The notes below the pieces were generated by a model. The model was not told the origin of the DNA. It saw nothing but the letters and a program-made list of their open reading frames with translations, and made no database searches. Of a DNA stretch of 64,000 nt, positions 6,793 through 17,268 are shown one piece after another (within the stretch, counting starts at the first letter, position 1; each line of letters starts with the position of its first letter). This DNA comes from Sphaerochaeta associata. GTDB lineage: Bacteria > Spirochaetota > Spirochaetia > Sphaerochaetales > Sphaerochaetaceae. Position numbers and translations under genes: made by a program. Location: assembly GCF_022869165.1 (NCBI RefSeq), contig NZ_CP094929.1, positions 3,038,001 through 3,102,000 of the forward strand, written 5' to 3'.

Positions 6793-7913
6793 GTGTGATG
6801 GCAAGATTGGAGAGACTATCAGTAAAAGGATTTACGTCAATACGAAGCCTTGAAGATTTTCCGCTTGCGGATAGTAATATTCTCATCGGGGCAAATGGCT
6901 CAGGCAAGAGTAATTTCCTGGAACTTTTCAAATTCATCCGGGCATTTGCCAAATTGCCATTGCCAAACCTCAACCATGCTGATGTGAAGAGTTATGTTTT
7001 GGATGCTGGAACAGCCACCGATCTTCTTTACAAAGGAAAAGACTCTGCTCAGCACATCGATATAACACTACACTTCGGAGAGTTTGGATATCGTTTCTCA
7101 TTAGTCCCAACACAGGATGATTTGTTGCGTATTGAGAGTGAACGTATACAAGATAGCAGTGACGGACCTTGGAGAAGCCTACACTCAGAAGATGGATTCA
7201 CGCCCGCCCTCCTGGAAGAAAAAGAGAAATCAAAAACACATTCTGAGGAGGCAATATTCGAATCCATTAAGAATTGGCAGATATATCATTTCCATGACAC
7301 CGGTAGGCTCTCTCCACCAAAACGAACTCAGGATGTATTTGACACGTCATATCTTCGTTTCGATGGATCGAATATTGCCAGTTATCTCCTTTTTCTTAGA
7401 AATCATCCCAACTTTGCATCATCATACCGGGACATAGTATCAGCAGTGCGGCTGGTTGCACCCTTCTTTGAGGATTTCATACTCAAGCCTTTTTCAGACG
7501 ATAAGGTTAGATTACTCTGGAAACAAAAAGGAACAGATTCCCCTATGAAGCCCCAAGCCCTATCTGCTGGAACGCTTAGGTTTGTCTGCCTGGCAACTGT
7601 ACTTCTACAGCCAAAACATCCTGATACCATTCTTATCGATGAACCTGAGTTGGGATTGCACCCATATGCTATTACCATTTTGGCTGAACTCATGAAAGCA
7701 AGAAGCAAAGACACTCAGCTTATTATTGCCACACAGTCAGCGGAGTTGATCAGTCAGTTTGAGCCTGAGGATGTAATTATTTGCGATAGAAAAGAGGGGC
7801 AGTCCACATTTAGTCGTCTACAAACAGAACCATTATCAACATGGTTGTCTTCTTATTCACTCGGGGACCTCTGGAAGAAGCAAGTTCTTTCTGGAGGTCC
7901 GGTTCATGAGTGA
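6765..7913 (+). CDS. AAA family ATPase of a two-gene defence-like module
   Basis: This is a 382-residue protein. After LERLSVKGFTSIRSLEDF it has the Walker A GANGSGKSN, an ABC/SMC-like signature region SAGTLRFVCLATVLL, Walker B TILIDEPELGLHP, and the switch LIIATQSAEL. This is the AAA_21 (SMC-like) layout seen in OLD, PARIS, AbiL and similar defence ATPases. The start at 6765 follows GGGAGGAG by 6 nt. The 3' end overlaps the DUF4276 gene by 8 nt, so the two form one operon. In such systems the ATPase usually holds a TOPRIM-like nuclease in check and releases it on infection. Confidence 0.85.
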   Translation: MVGLSRKGTSVMARLERLSVKGFTSIRSLEDFPLADSNILIGANGSGKSNFLELFKFIRAFAKLPLPNLNHADVKSYVLDAGTATDLLYKGKDSAQHIDITLHFGEFGYRFSLVPTQDDLLRIESERIQDSSDGPWRSLHSEDGFTPALLEEKEKSKTHSEEAIFESIKNWQIYHFHDTGRLSPPKRTQDVFDTSYLRFDGSNIASYLLFLRNHPNFASSYRDIVSAVRLVAPFFEDFILKPFSDDKVRLLWKQKGTDSPMKPQALSAGTLRFVCLATVLLQPKHPDTILIDEPELGLHPYAITILAELMKARSKDTQLIIATQSAELISQFEPEDVIICDRKEGQSTFSRLQTEPLSTWLSSYSLGDLWKKQVLSGGPVHE

Positions 7914-8577
7914 TGTTTACTGTATTGTTGAAGGCTACACAGAGCAGACATTTATGCGAGATACTCTTGCTCCTTACTTGGCAGAGAAAGCATGCTTTCT
8001 GCATGCAAGACTCATCGGCACACCTGGACACAAGGGAGGTGTCGTTACATTTGCCCGATTTGCAAACGATGCACGCATACTTCTCAAGCAAAGCTCATAT
8101 ACTATGCTCTCTTCTATGTTTGATTATTTTCGTCTGGATGCTTCCTGGCCGGGAATGAAAGATATCCAACTTGCTCACGCCAGCGGAAGAGAATTGTCAC
8201 CAGAGGAGATTGAGACAATTCTTTCCTAAGCTACAAAAAATGCACTTCATACGCTCTATCCGAACCTTGATGTACAGAGACGTTGCATTCCATACTTCTC
8301 AATGCATGAATTCTAGGCTCTCTTGTTCTCTGATGTGAGAATTCTGGGGGATATGCTGCCTCTGGATGGAAACAAATTATGTTCAATAATGGCTGAATAT
8401 GGAGGAAACCCGGAAAAGATCAACACAAACCGGGCACCTTCAATAATTCTTATCGATATGTACAATGCATACAAAAAGACCATCCATGGATGCACCATTG
8501 CAGATTCCATCGGAATACCACGAATCCGTGAGCAATGTTCATGTTTTGAAACGTGGATTGCTTCACTTCTAGAATGA
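7906..8577 (+). pseudogene. DUF4276 (TOPRIM-like) partner, two in-frame stops
   Basis: The frame runs from ATG 7906 (MSDVYCIVEGYTEQTF) to TGA 8575-8577 and would give about 223 residues, the normal length for DUF4276. It is interrupted by TAA at 8227-8229 and TAG at 8314-8316, with no frameshift. The second stop falls inside the family motif HEFEALLFSD, which here reads HEF-stop-ALLFSD, so a single GAG-to-TAG change explains it. Downstream residues (PEKINTNRAPSIILIDM) remain family-like. The N-terminal VEGYTE is the TOPRIM-type acidic motif. The likely nuclease half of the defence pair is therefore disabled, apparently recently. Confidence 0.8.
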
Positions 8578-8587
8578 GAAAAACCTT

Positions 8588-10475
<1,888 letters not shown>

Positions 10476-10539
10476 CTCATCCCTCCTATCAGTAGGTATA
10501 GTCTCTCCCCTTGCTGTCTCTGGGAACAGGTTGTTTACC

Positions 10540-10567
10540 TTGACATTGAGTATCTTTTTTTGACATT
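10540..10567 (+). promoter_or_regulatory. Tandem TTGACATT sites between GH4 and YesN genes
   Basis: TTGACATT occurs at 10540-10547 and again at 10560-10567, 20 bp apart on the same face of the helix. The same octamer pair recurs in the ABC-transporter promoter region near 16125-16153. Direct repeats with about 21-bp spacing are typical targets of AraC-type DNA-binding domains. Confidence 0.45.
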
Positions 10568-10579
10568 TCCTAGTAGAGT

Positions 10580-11323
10580 ATGCCTATGTATACGCTGGTT
10601 ATTGTAGACGATGAAAAGGAGCTCTTGGAAGGGCTCAGCAACTACTTCCCCTGGGAATCGATAGGGTTTCAAGTGGTCGGGGCCTTCGGCGACGGCCGAA
10701 GCGCACTCTCCTACTGCAGAGAGGAGCGTGTTGATGTCGTACTTACCGACATCCGCATGCCCTTCATGAGCGGCCTTGAGTTGATCGAGCAACTGAAGGC
10801 TCTTCCAAGCAGCCCTCTTTTTTGCATCATGAGCGCCTACAACGATTTCGAGTACGCCAAGAAGGCAATAGGCTACGGAGTACAGGAGTACTTGGTCAAA
10901 CCCGCAGCCTTCGAGGAGATTCGCGCAACCTTTGAAAAGATTCGTCACACCCTCGACGGCACCACCCCTACAGCACACACAGTCTCTCTTCAGGAAGCAG
11001 GCAATCCCCTGGTGTCTCAAACCTTCGCTATCGTAGAGAAACGCCTCAGTTCCTGCACCCTGCAAAACATTGCATCAGAGCTCGGTGTGACCACCAGCTA
11101 CCTCTCCCGGCTCTTCAAGGAGGAGACAGGGCAGAACTTCCAAGACTACCTGCTCTCGGTGAAGATGGAGACAGCCAGACGGATGCTGGAAAGCAAAATC
11201 GGGTATAAGAACAAGGAAATAGCCCGTGCTCTGGGGTATCAGGATACACAGAACTTCTGCCGCACCTTCCGAAAATTCTTTGGCAAGAGCCCGCAGAAAT
11301 TCAAGACGGAGATGGGACAATGA
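10580..11323 (+). CDS. YesN-type response regulator (receiver + AraC HTH)
   Basis: This 247-residue protein has a receiver domain (TLVIVDDEKELLEGL, phospho-acceptor Asp in VVLTDIRMP near residue 56, Lys in YLVKPA) and a C-terminal AraC double helix-turn-helix (LGVTTSYLSRLFKEETGQNF, then EIARALGYQDTQNFCRTF). The family activates genes for sugar use on phosphorylation. It overlaps the kinase gene by 4 nt. ATG 10586 is an alternative start. Confidence 0.93.
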   Translation: MPMYTLVIVDDEKELLEGLSNYFPWESIGFQVVGAFGDGRSALSYCREERVDVVLTDIRMPFMSGLELIEQLKALPSSPLFCIMSAYNDFEYAKKAIGYGVQEYLVKPAAFEEIRATFEKIRHTLDGTTPTAHTVSLQEAGNPLVSQTFAIVEKRLSSCTLQNIASELGVTTSYLSRLFKEETGQNFQDYLLSVKMETARRMLESKIGYKNKEIARALGYQDTQNFCRTFRKFFGKSPQKFKTEMGQ

Positions 11324-12993
11324 GTGCACGACCATATCGGATAGTCAGGATTTTCATGCGTCACAGCCTCCCGTTGGTCATCGTGGCCTTTCTGTTGGGA
11401 GGAGGGGCCATGCTGCTGTCACGCAACTTCATCCGCAGCAACTCGGTGCTCCAGGCGAACCAGAAACTCTCAGCCGTCCAAGCCTATTACGATGTAATCT
11501 TGGATGAGATGGACAGCCTGAGCCTGATGTTCAGCACCAACCCCGAGATGATGGCCCGCCTGATGCGGGTCCTTCAGGAAGGGGGGCTTGTCGATCTGGA
11601 CAACTACCGAGAGCTCCGTCTGATCCGCTCGTTCCTGTCCGCCCCGGCCAACGCCCGGCCGTACATCCACAACATCTACGTATACCTGCAAAACCCGCAG
11701 GGCCTGGTCCTCAGTGCAGACCTTGCCTTCATACCTCTCTCACACCTGGAGGACAGCTCCTGGTTCACAACCTACCAGAGTCTGCCTCCATCCAGTCAAA
11801 GCTATTCCGAACGCGTACAGCTGAAGGAGGGAACTCCTACCGAGCAGACGATCATCCGCATCATGCGCCCGATAACCAATCAATTGAATGCCCGCATCGG
11901 TGTGATCGTGCTGGACATCAAGGAGAACTCATTGGCCCAAGCCTACCAGTTCCAGGAAGGGGAAGTGCTGGAGGTCCGAAGCAGAAGCGGCGAGCTGCTG
12001 TTCTCCAATACACCCCTTCAGTACGCAAAAGAGGACATGCAGTACTTTGAAGCGACTTCCAGTAAATACGGATGGGAGTATACGCTTGGAATGTACAAGC
12101 CCCTGCTCTACCGACTCTCAACTACCCTGATGTACTACACCATCGCCCTTACATTCATAGCATTGTTGCTGGGCCTGTACCTTACCCATCGAACCAATCG
12201 ACAGGAGCGCAAATTCCTCTCCAATGTCATGCGCCAGCTCACCCAGGTCGCCGATGCCGACCTTACCGGCGAGGGACCCGAGCAGTACCGCAACATTTTC
12301 GACTACCTGAACCACCATGTGATCAAGACATTTTTGGAGCAGGACTATTTGAGGTGGCAGAAGGAGGCGATGGAGTATCGGGCTTTGCAGATGCAGATCA
12401 ACCCTCACTTCCTGTTCAATACCCTCGATACCATCAACTGGAAGGCGGTCAAACTGTCCGAAGGGGAGAACGACGTATCGCGCATGATCCTGCTGCTCTC
12501 CAAACTGCTGAAGTACTCGCTGCAGGTGGATGACTTTGCAGGAGTCCCCCTTTCCAAGGAGCTTGAACAGACCAGCTATTACGTAGAGTTGCAGAAAATC
12601 CGATTCCCCGGCCGGTTCACCTACACCGAACAGGTCGATCCGACCCTGCTCGAGGTGAGGGTTCCCAGCCTGCTTCTCCAACCGATCCTGGAGAATTCCT
12701 TCAACCACGGATTCGTCGAGAACAGGTTGCTCAACATTACCTTGACGGCTTACACGGCTGAACAGATGCTGAAAATCGTTGTCTCTGACGACGGTAAGGG
12801 CATCAATGAATCAGAGCTTGCCGGGCTGAACACCATGGACGGCGATGTGCTGAAGAAAAAGAAATCCCTTGGGCTGATGAACATCAACAAACGTCTGATG
12901 CTCTTCTCCCAAGGGAAGTCCCCCATTGTCGTTGCCAGCAGTCCTGAAGGCGGGGTGACCGTTACAATCGTCCTTCCACTGCGAAGAGAGTGA
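11320..12993 (+). CDS. YesM-type sensor histidine kinase
   Basis: This 557-residue membrane kinase has TM1 at about residues 13-33, an extracytoplasmic sensor region, TM2 near 268-288 (TIALTFIALLLGLYL), a HAMP-like linker, the phospho-accepting His in QMQINPHFLFN (about residue 363), and a HATPase domain with QPILENSFNHGF and VSDDGKG. It pairs with the upstream YesN regulator. Its stop abuts the stop of the convergent permease gene with no spacer. The likely ligand is the sugar handled by the neighbouring ABC transporter. Confidence 0.93.
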   Translation: MSARPYRIVRIFMRHSLPLVIVAFLLGGGAMLLSRNFIRSNSVLQANQKLSAVQAYYDVILDEMDSLSLMFSTNPEMMARLMRVLQEGGLVDLDNYRELRLIRSFLSAPANARPYIHNIYVYLQNPQGLVLSADLAFIPLSHLEDSSWFTTYQSLPPSSQSYSERVQLKEGTPTEQTIIRIMRPITNQLNARIGVIVLDIKENSLAQAYQFQEGEVLEVRSRSGELLFSNTPLQYAKEDMQYFEATSSKYGWEYTLGMYKPLLYRLSTTLMYYTIALTFIALLLGLYLTHRTNRQERKFLSNVMRQLTQVADADLTGEGPEQYRNIFDYLNHHVIKTFLEQDYLRWQKEAMEYRALQMQINPHFLFNTLDTINWKAVKLSEGENDVSRMILLLSKLLKYSLQVDDFAGVPLSKELEQTSYYVELQKIRFPGRFTYTEQVDPTLLEVRVPSLLLQPILENSFNHGFVENRLLNITLTAYTAEQMLKIVVSDDGKGINESELAGLNTMDGDVLKKKKSLGLMNINKRLMLFSQGKSPIVVASSPEGGVTVTIVLPLRRE

Positions 12994-13839
12994 TCAGTTC
13001 TTCATGCCGGTGGTGGCAATACCCTCGACAAAATACTTTTGGGCGGCGAAGAACAATACGATCGGAGGAGCGATCGAGATCAGGCTCATCGCCAGGATCT
13101 GGTTCCAGTCGAACTCGGTGGAGATGTCCATCGTCATTCTCAGGCCCAGTGCCACCGGGTACTTTGCCACACTGCTGATATAGATCAACACATTCAGAAA
13201 GTCGTTCCACGTCCAGACGAACTGGAAGACGATGACCGAGAAAATGGCTGACTTGCAGAGTGGAAGCAACAGGTCCCTGAGAATGATGAAGCTGTTGCAG
13301 CCATCCAGCTTGCCCGACTCATCCAATTCCAGCGGCAGGCCCCGGAAGAACTGGACCATCATGAAGTTGAAGAAGGGAAAGCAGCCCAGCATCGCAGGAA
13401 CAATGAACGGCAGGTAGGAGTCCAGCCACCCCAGGTTGCGGAAAAAGATGTAGCGGGGGATGAGGATGACGGTCGCCGGCAGCATCATCGTGGAGAGCAT
13501 GATGGTGAACAGCGTCTTCTTGAAGGGAAACTCAAAGCGTGCAAAGCCATAACCGATCAAGGTCGCGCTGATTGCGGTGAACAAGACGGTGGGGATGACC
13601 ATCAAAAAGGTGTTGTACAGGAAGGTGGAGAAGCCGTATTGGCCGGTTCCTTTCCATCCTGCGGCAAATGCACCGAACATCGGGTTCTTGGGCAACAAGC
13701 CGATGGTGCCGAAAATCTCCTCGTTGCTCTTGAAGGCCGCTCCGATCATCCACAAAAGCGGATAAGTCATGATGTAGGCGAGGGCGATCAAGAAGAAATA
13801 GGAGAGAAATCTTGATAGAGGGGTTTTTCTCTTGATCAT
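12994..13839 (-). CDS. Carbohydrate ABC transporter permease (MalG type)
   Basis: This 281-residue inner-membrane permease starts MIKRKTPLSRFLSYFF after GGAGAT. It has about six membrane segments and the EAA-loop region (ELDESGKLDGCNSFIILRDL, then LLPLCKSAIFSV). It is the last gene of the three-gene binding protein-MalF-MalG operon. No ATPase gene is present, so a shared MsmK-type ATPase elsewhere presumably powers it. Confidence 0.92.
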   Translation of the reverse strand: MIKRKTPLSRFLSYFFLIALAYIMTYPLLWMIGAAFKSNEEIFGTIGLLPKNPMFGAFAAGWKGTGQYGFSTFLYNTFLMVIPTVLFTAISATLIGYGFARFEFPFKKTLFTIMLSTMMLPATVILIPRYIFFRNLGWLDSYLPFIVPAMLGCFPFFNFMMVQFFRGLPLELDESGKLDGCNSFIILRDLLLPLCKSAIFSVIVFQFVWTWNDFLNVLIYISSVAKYPVALGLRMTMDISTEFDWNQILAMSLISIAPPIVLFFAAQKYFVEGIATTGMKN

Positions 13840-14720
13840 AGCGAATCTCCATAGTGGACCCAGGACTCGGAGGAGCGGAAGGTCAGGCTGGTGAAGAAGA
13901 GGATGATGGCGAACAGGATCCACGAGAGAGCAGAGGAGTAGCCCATCTTGAAGAACTTGAAGCCTTGGTCGTAGAGCATGAGGCCATAGAGGTAGGTCGA
14001 CTTGAGCGGACCTCCCTGGGTGATGACGAATGCACTGGTAAAGTCCTGGAAGGCGTTGATCATCTGCATGATGAGGTTGAACAGGATTATCGGAGAGAGC
14101 TCGGGTATGGTGATTTGCCAGAAGATGCGCATCCGCCCCGCCCCATCTATGCGTGCAGCCTCATACTGGCTGACGGGTATCTGTTTCAGTCCTGCCAGAA
14201 AGAGCAGCATGGAAGAGCCGAACTGCCAAACGGTGACCAGGCTGATGGTTCCCAGTGCATAGCGGGGATCGCCCAGCCAATCCACGGCCTTGATGCCGAA
14301 GATGCCTATAAGGTTGTTCACCACCCCTTGGTTCATAAACAGGTACTTCCACAGTACGCTGATGGCGACGCTGCCGCCGAGGATGGATGGTATGTAGTAG
14401 AGGGTACGAAACAGGTTGATACCCTTGATGTTCTGATTCAGGATGATCGCTATGACCAGGGCGAAGGAGATCTTGAGCGGGACGGCGATCAGGACATAGT
14501 ATGAGGTGACTTTCAGCGACTGCAGAAACGTCGGGTCGGCGGTAAAGATTTTCTTGTAGTTTTCCAGACCCAAAAACTTAGGGTCTCCCAAGAGTTGAAA
14601 ATTGGTGAAGGAGTACCAGAACGAGTTGATCAGGGGAACGAGCTGGAGAACCAGAAACCCAATGATCCAAGGCAGGATGTACAGGTATCCCGTGTAGTTG
14701 TAACGTTTGCGTATATGCAT
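13836..14720 (-). CDS. Carbohydrate ABC transporter permease (MalF type)
   Basis: This 294-residue permease starts MHIRKRYNYTGYLYILP and has six predicted membrane helices. The EAA loop reads QYEAARIDGAGRMRIFWQIT. It overlaps the MalG-type gene by 4 nt, so the two subunits are made together. The gene lies downstream of the binding-protein gene, separated by a hairpin at 14743-14765. Confidence 0.92.
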   Translation of the reverse strand: MHIRKRYNYTGYLYILPWIIGFLVLQLVPLINSFWYSFTNFQLLGDPKFLGLENYKKIFTADPTFLQSLKVTSYYVLIAVPLKISFALVIAIILNQNIKGINLFRTLYYIPSILGGSVAISVLWKYLFMNQGVVNNLIGIFGIKAVDWLGDPRYALGTISLVTVWQFGSSMLLFLAGLKQIPVSQYEAARIDGAGRMRIFWQITIPELSPIILFNLIMQMINAFQDFTSAFVITQGGPLKSTYLYGLMLYDQGFKFFKMGYSSALSWILFAIILFFTSLTFRSSESWVHYGDSL

Positions 14721-14742
14721 CTCAATTCCCTTTGCAAGAGGC

Positions 14743-14765
14743 CATCCGTCCGTGGTGGACGGATG
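14743..14765 (-). promoter_or_regulatory. Intercistronic hairpin after the binding-protein gene
   Basis: CATCCGTCC (14743-14751) and GGACGGATG (14757-14765) form a perfect 9-bp stem with a 5-nt loop. There is no T-run, so it more likely protects the upstream mRNA or attenuates than fully terminates. Confidence 0.6.
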
Positions 14766-14780
14766 ACCGACGATAACGAT

Positions 14781-16052
14781 TTACAGTGATGCGAGGGTGG
14801 CCTCAAGATTCTTGATCAGCTTTGCGGAAGCCTCGGCGGGTGTGAGCTTGCCGAATCCGAACTCATCAATGACGTCCTGCATGACCTGCATGACTTCGCT
14901 GTTCATCTGGTAGACGCTCTGAGGAAGGCCTGCCTGGGCGATGCCTTCATTGGTAGCATTCTCCGCCATGGTTGTGATCATGCCTTTCTGTGCAAGGACG
15001 CTTCTTCCGACCACGGTGGAAGGAATGCCGCGGGCAAGGCCGAGCAGCTCAAGCGCCTGGGCGTCGGTGAACAGGTAGTTCAGGACCTTGATGGCCTCTG
15101 CCTTGTTCTTGGAGTTGTTGTTGACAACGAAGATCTGGGACGGTCTCATCAGGACTCCGCTGTTCTTGGCTCCTGCCATCACGGGGAACTGACGGGTTTC
15201 CATCTTCCTGGCTCCGATGTCCTTGTCCATGGAGCTTACCCAAGTCCAGCTGGTGGCCATCTTGCCGTTGATCCAACTCGGGTTCTCCTGGAACTTCTGG
15301 TAGAAGAGGGATGTCTGGCTGAAGGGAGCTACAATGCCTTCGTCGAACCAACGCTTGAAATAGGTGAAAGCTTCGGTACCTTGAGCCTGGGTGAATGCAA
15401 CCTTCTTGTTGCTGTCTACAACTGCGCCGGCAAGCTGTGCAATGTAGATTTCAAACCAGTAGCGAAGGATGTCCGGAGTTGCTCCGCTGAAGTAGGCAGT
15501 CTTGTCCTGTGCGTTGATCTTCCTGCCCTCGGTGATGATATTGTCCCAAGTCCATACGGTATTGGGATCGATGCCGAACGAAGAGAGCATGGCCGGGTCG
15601 ACGATGAGGGTGTTGACGTTGGTTCCGGTGGGAAGACCGAGCAGCTTGCCTTCGTAGGTGCAGTAGTTCTTGAGGAAGTCTGCATCGAACTGGGAGAGGT
15701 CGACCATGGAGCTGTCGATGGTTGCAAATACGTCTCCCTTGGAGGCGAGCTCGGCAAGCCAGGGCTGGTCGATCTGGATGATGTCGGCAGCGGTGCCGCC
15801 GGCGATCTGGGTGACAATCTTCTGATAGTAGCCGTCCCATCCGCCGTACTCGCCTTCCAACCTCACGTTGGGGTTCTGTGCGGTATAGGCTTCCATGGCC
15901 TTGAGGGTCGGCGTGTGGCGGGAGTCTCCACCCCACCAGCTGAGTCTGAGGGTGACAGGTCCGGTTTGTGCTGCAGCTTCTTTCGATCCAGCTGCAAACA
16001 CAGTTCCCATTGCCAGAAGGGCGATGAGAAGCAGTACTAGGGTCTTTTTCAT
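14781..16052 (-). CDS. Carbohydrate ABC transporter solute-binding protein
   Basis: This 423-residue family-1 binding protein has the signal peptide MKKTLVLLLIALLAMGTVFA followed by the spirochaete-like GSKEAAAQT. The mature part begins TLRLSWWGGDSRHTPTLKAM and includes YYQKIVTQIAGGTAADIIQI, the usual family pattern. The start at 16052 follows GGAGGCTTGTT. It is first in the MalEFG-like operon and divergent from the amidohydrolase gene. With GH4 and the YesMN pair nearby, the ligand is probably an oligosaccharide. Confidence 0.92.
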   Translation of the reverse strand: MKKTLVLLLIALLAMGTVFAAGSKEAAAQTGPVTLRLSWWGGDSRHTPTLKAMEAYTAQNPNVRLEGEYGGWDGYYQKIVTQIAGGTAADIIQIDQPWLAELASKGDVFATIDSSMVDLSQFDADFLKNYCTYEGKLLGLPTGTNVNTLIVDPAMLSSFGIDPNTVWTWDNIITEGRKINAQDKTAYFSGATPDILRYWFEIYIAQLAGAVVDSNKKVAFTQAQGTEAFTYFKRWFDEGIVAPFSQTSLFYQKFQENPSWINGKMATSWTWVSSMDKDIGARKMETRQFPVMAGAKNSGVLMRPSQIFVVNNNSKNKAEAIKVLNYLFTDAQALELLGLARGIPSTVVGRSVLAQKGMITTMAENATNEGIAQAGLPQSVYQMNSEVMQVMQDVIDEFGFGKLTPAEASAKLIKNLEATLASL

Positions 16053-16124
16053 AACAAGCCTCCATTTGTGAACTAGGTAAGCGTAGTCTGCGGTGGTTTT
16101 GTCGCTCTTACCAGCAAGAGAGTT

Positions 16125-16153
16125 TTGACAAAGTAGTATCATTTCTTGACATT
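16125..16153 (-). promoter_or_regulatory. Tandem TTGACA sites upstream of the ABC operon
   Basis: TTGACAAA (16125-16132) and TTGACATT (16146-16153) are 21 bp apart and match the pair at 10540-10567. They lie between the divergent binding-protein and amidohydrolase genes, so a regulator bound there could act on both. Confidence 0.45.
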
Positions 16154-16224
16154 GGTGGAAACGAAACCTCCATTGACCGATGGCTCAAACACTAGTAGCG
16201 TACAGGAAACGAGGAGGCCTTGCC

Positions 16225-17124
16225 ATGACTTATATTGATGCCCATGCCCATATTTTTGAACAGCTGTGCGGCTTTGGAGCCGACGGGGAATTGAGGGCTC
16301 TGCCCAATGGAAAGGCTGTCTGGGCCACCGGGGAGGTAATCGACCTCATCCCCGCTTCCTATGGTGACACCACCTTCCCTGCCGAGCGACTTCTGGGAAT
16401 AATGGACGCCCACCATGTCGAGAAGGCTGTACTGCTGCAGGGTGGTTTTCTAGGCTTTGCCAACCACTATCTCCAAGAAATAACAATGAAATACCCCACC
16501 CGCTTCAGAGCTGCCGCCACCTTCGACCCTTGGTGCCGTAACGCACAGAAGATCATGGACAACCTGCACAAGAGCTTTTCCATCTTCAAGTTCGAGATGT
16601 CCACCGGCTGCGGCATCATGGGAAGCCACCCCGACTTCGCCTTGGACAACAGTCTGATGATGGGTTTCTACGAGCAGATTGCAGCGAAGAAAGGAGTCCT
16701 GGTCTTCGACCTTGGAAGCCCGGGCGACGGTTCCCACCAGCCCAAGGCCATCAGCAACATTGCAAAGCACTTTCCTGCTCTTGAAGTGGTCGTCTGCCAT
16801 CTGGCGAGCCCCAGAAGGCATCACAAGATAGAGCTTACTGAAGCCCTCCAAACCATGAAAGCAGAGAATATACACTTCGACCTGGCAGCCCTGCACCACA
16901 AGGTGCGCCCTGAAGACTATCCCTTCCCGACTGCACAGGCGTTCATCAACTTGGCAAAGAGCATAGCAGGCTCAGAACACCTGATGTGGGGAACCGACGC
17001 CCCTTCAACTTTGGTGCAGTACAGCTACCAACAGCTGCTCGATTACCAGTTGGCTCTCTTCAGTGAAAAAGAGCAGGGCATGGTGTTTTGGGGGAATGCC
17101 GAACGTATATATTTCTTACGATAA
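16225..17124 (+). CDS. Amidohydrolase-2 family TIM-barrel hydrolase
   Basis: This 299-residue enzyme starts MTYIDAHAHIFEQL, 7 nt after GAGGAGG. It has the metal motif HAH at the N-terminus, a central His in VVVCHLASPRRHH, and the C-terminal catalytic Asp in LMWGTDAPSTL. The family includes hydrolases, lactonases and decarboxylases of small carboxylates and sugar lactones; the substrate is unknown. Its last 489 bp before the final 12 codons are repeated at 31380-31868. The C-terminus (VFWGNAERIYFLR) differs from the repeat, so this gene may itself be a recombinant. Confidence 0.88.
   Translation: MTYIDAHAHIFEQLCGFGADGELRALPNGKAVWATGEVIDLIPASYGDTTFPAERLLGIMDAHHVEKAVLLQGGFLGFANHYLQEITMKYPTRFRAAATFDPWCRNAQKIMDNLHKSFSIFKFEMSTGCGIMGSHPDFALDNSLMMGFYEQIAAKKGVLVFDLGSPGDGSHQPKAISNIAKHFPALEVVVCHLASPRRHHKIELTEALQTMKAENIHFDLAALHHKVRPEDYPFPTAQAFINLAKSIAGSEHLMWGTDAPSTLVQYSYQQLLDYQLALFSEKEQGMVFWGNAERIYFLR
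16601..17089 (+). repeat. 489-bp direct repeat, left copy
   Basis: This stretch matches 31380-31868 base for base without gaps (offset 14779) except for about a dozen substitutions, most at third codon positions. Similarity stops abruptly on both sides. It lies inside the intact amidohydrolase gene. Confidence 0.9.
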
Positions 17125-17220
17125 TTGCATTGTCTCAATACACTAAACTGTACACGATCTCTTCTGACCTTACCCAGCAGCTGTATCTTGTATTTTCAAT
17201 TTGTACCCGGCCTAGGTCTA

Positions 17221-17249
17221 TGCTAAACTAACAATTACTATTGCTAAAC
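17221..17249 (+). promoter_or_regulatory. 21-bp-spaced TGCTAAAC repeats before the second YesN gene
   Basis: TGCTAAAC occurs at 17221-17228 and 17242-17249, exactly 21 bp apart, ending about 20 bp before the start codon at 17269. This is the geometry of an AraC-type dimer site and suggests autoregulation. Confidence 0.45.
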
Positions 17250-17268
17250 CTTGATGCTGGATGGATTC

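Noticed and set aside
8227-8316. Possible stop-codon readthrough or recoding in the DUF4276 gene
   Set aside because: Two different stop codons (TAA and TAG) are involved and no recoding element was seen. Simple nonsense mutations explain the data better.
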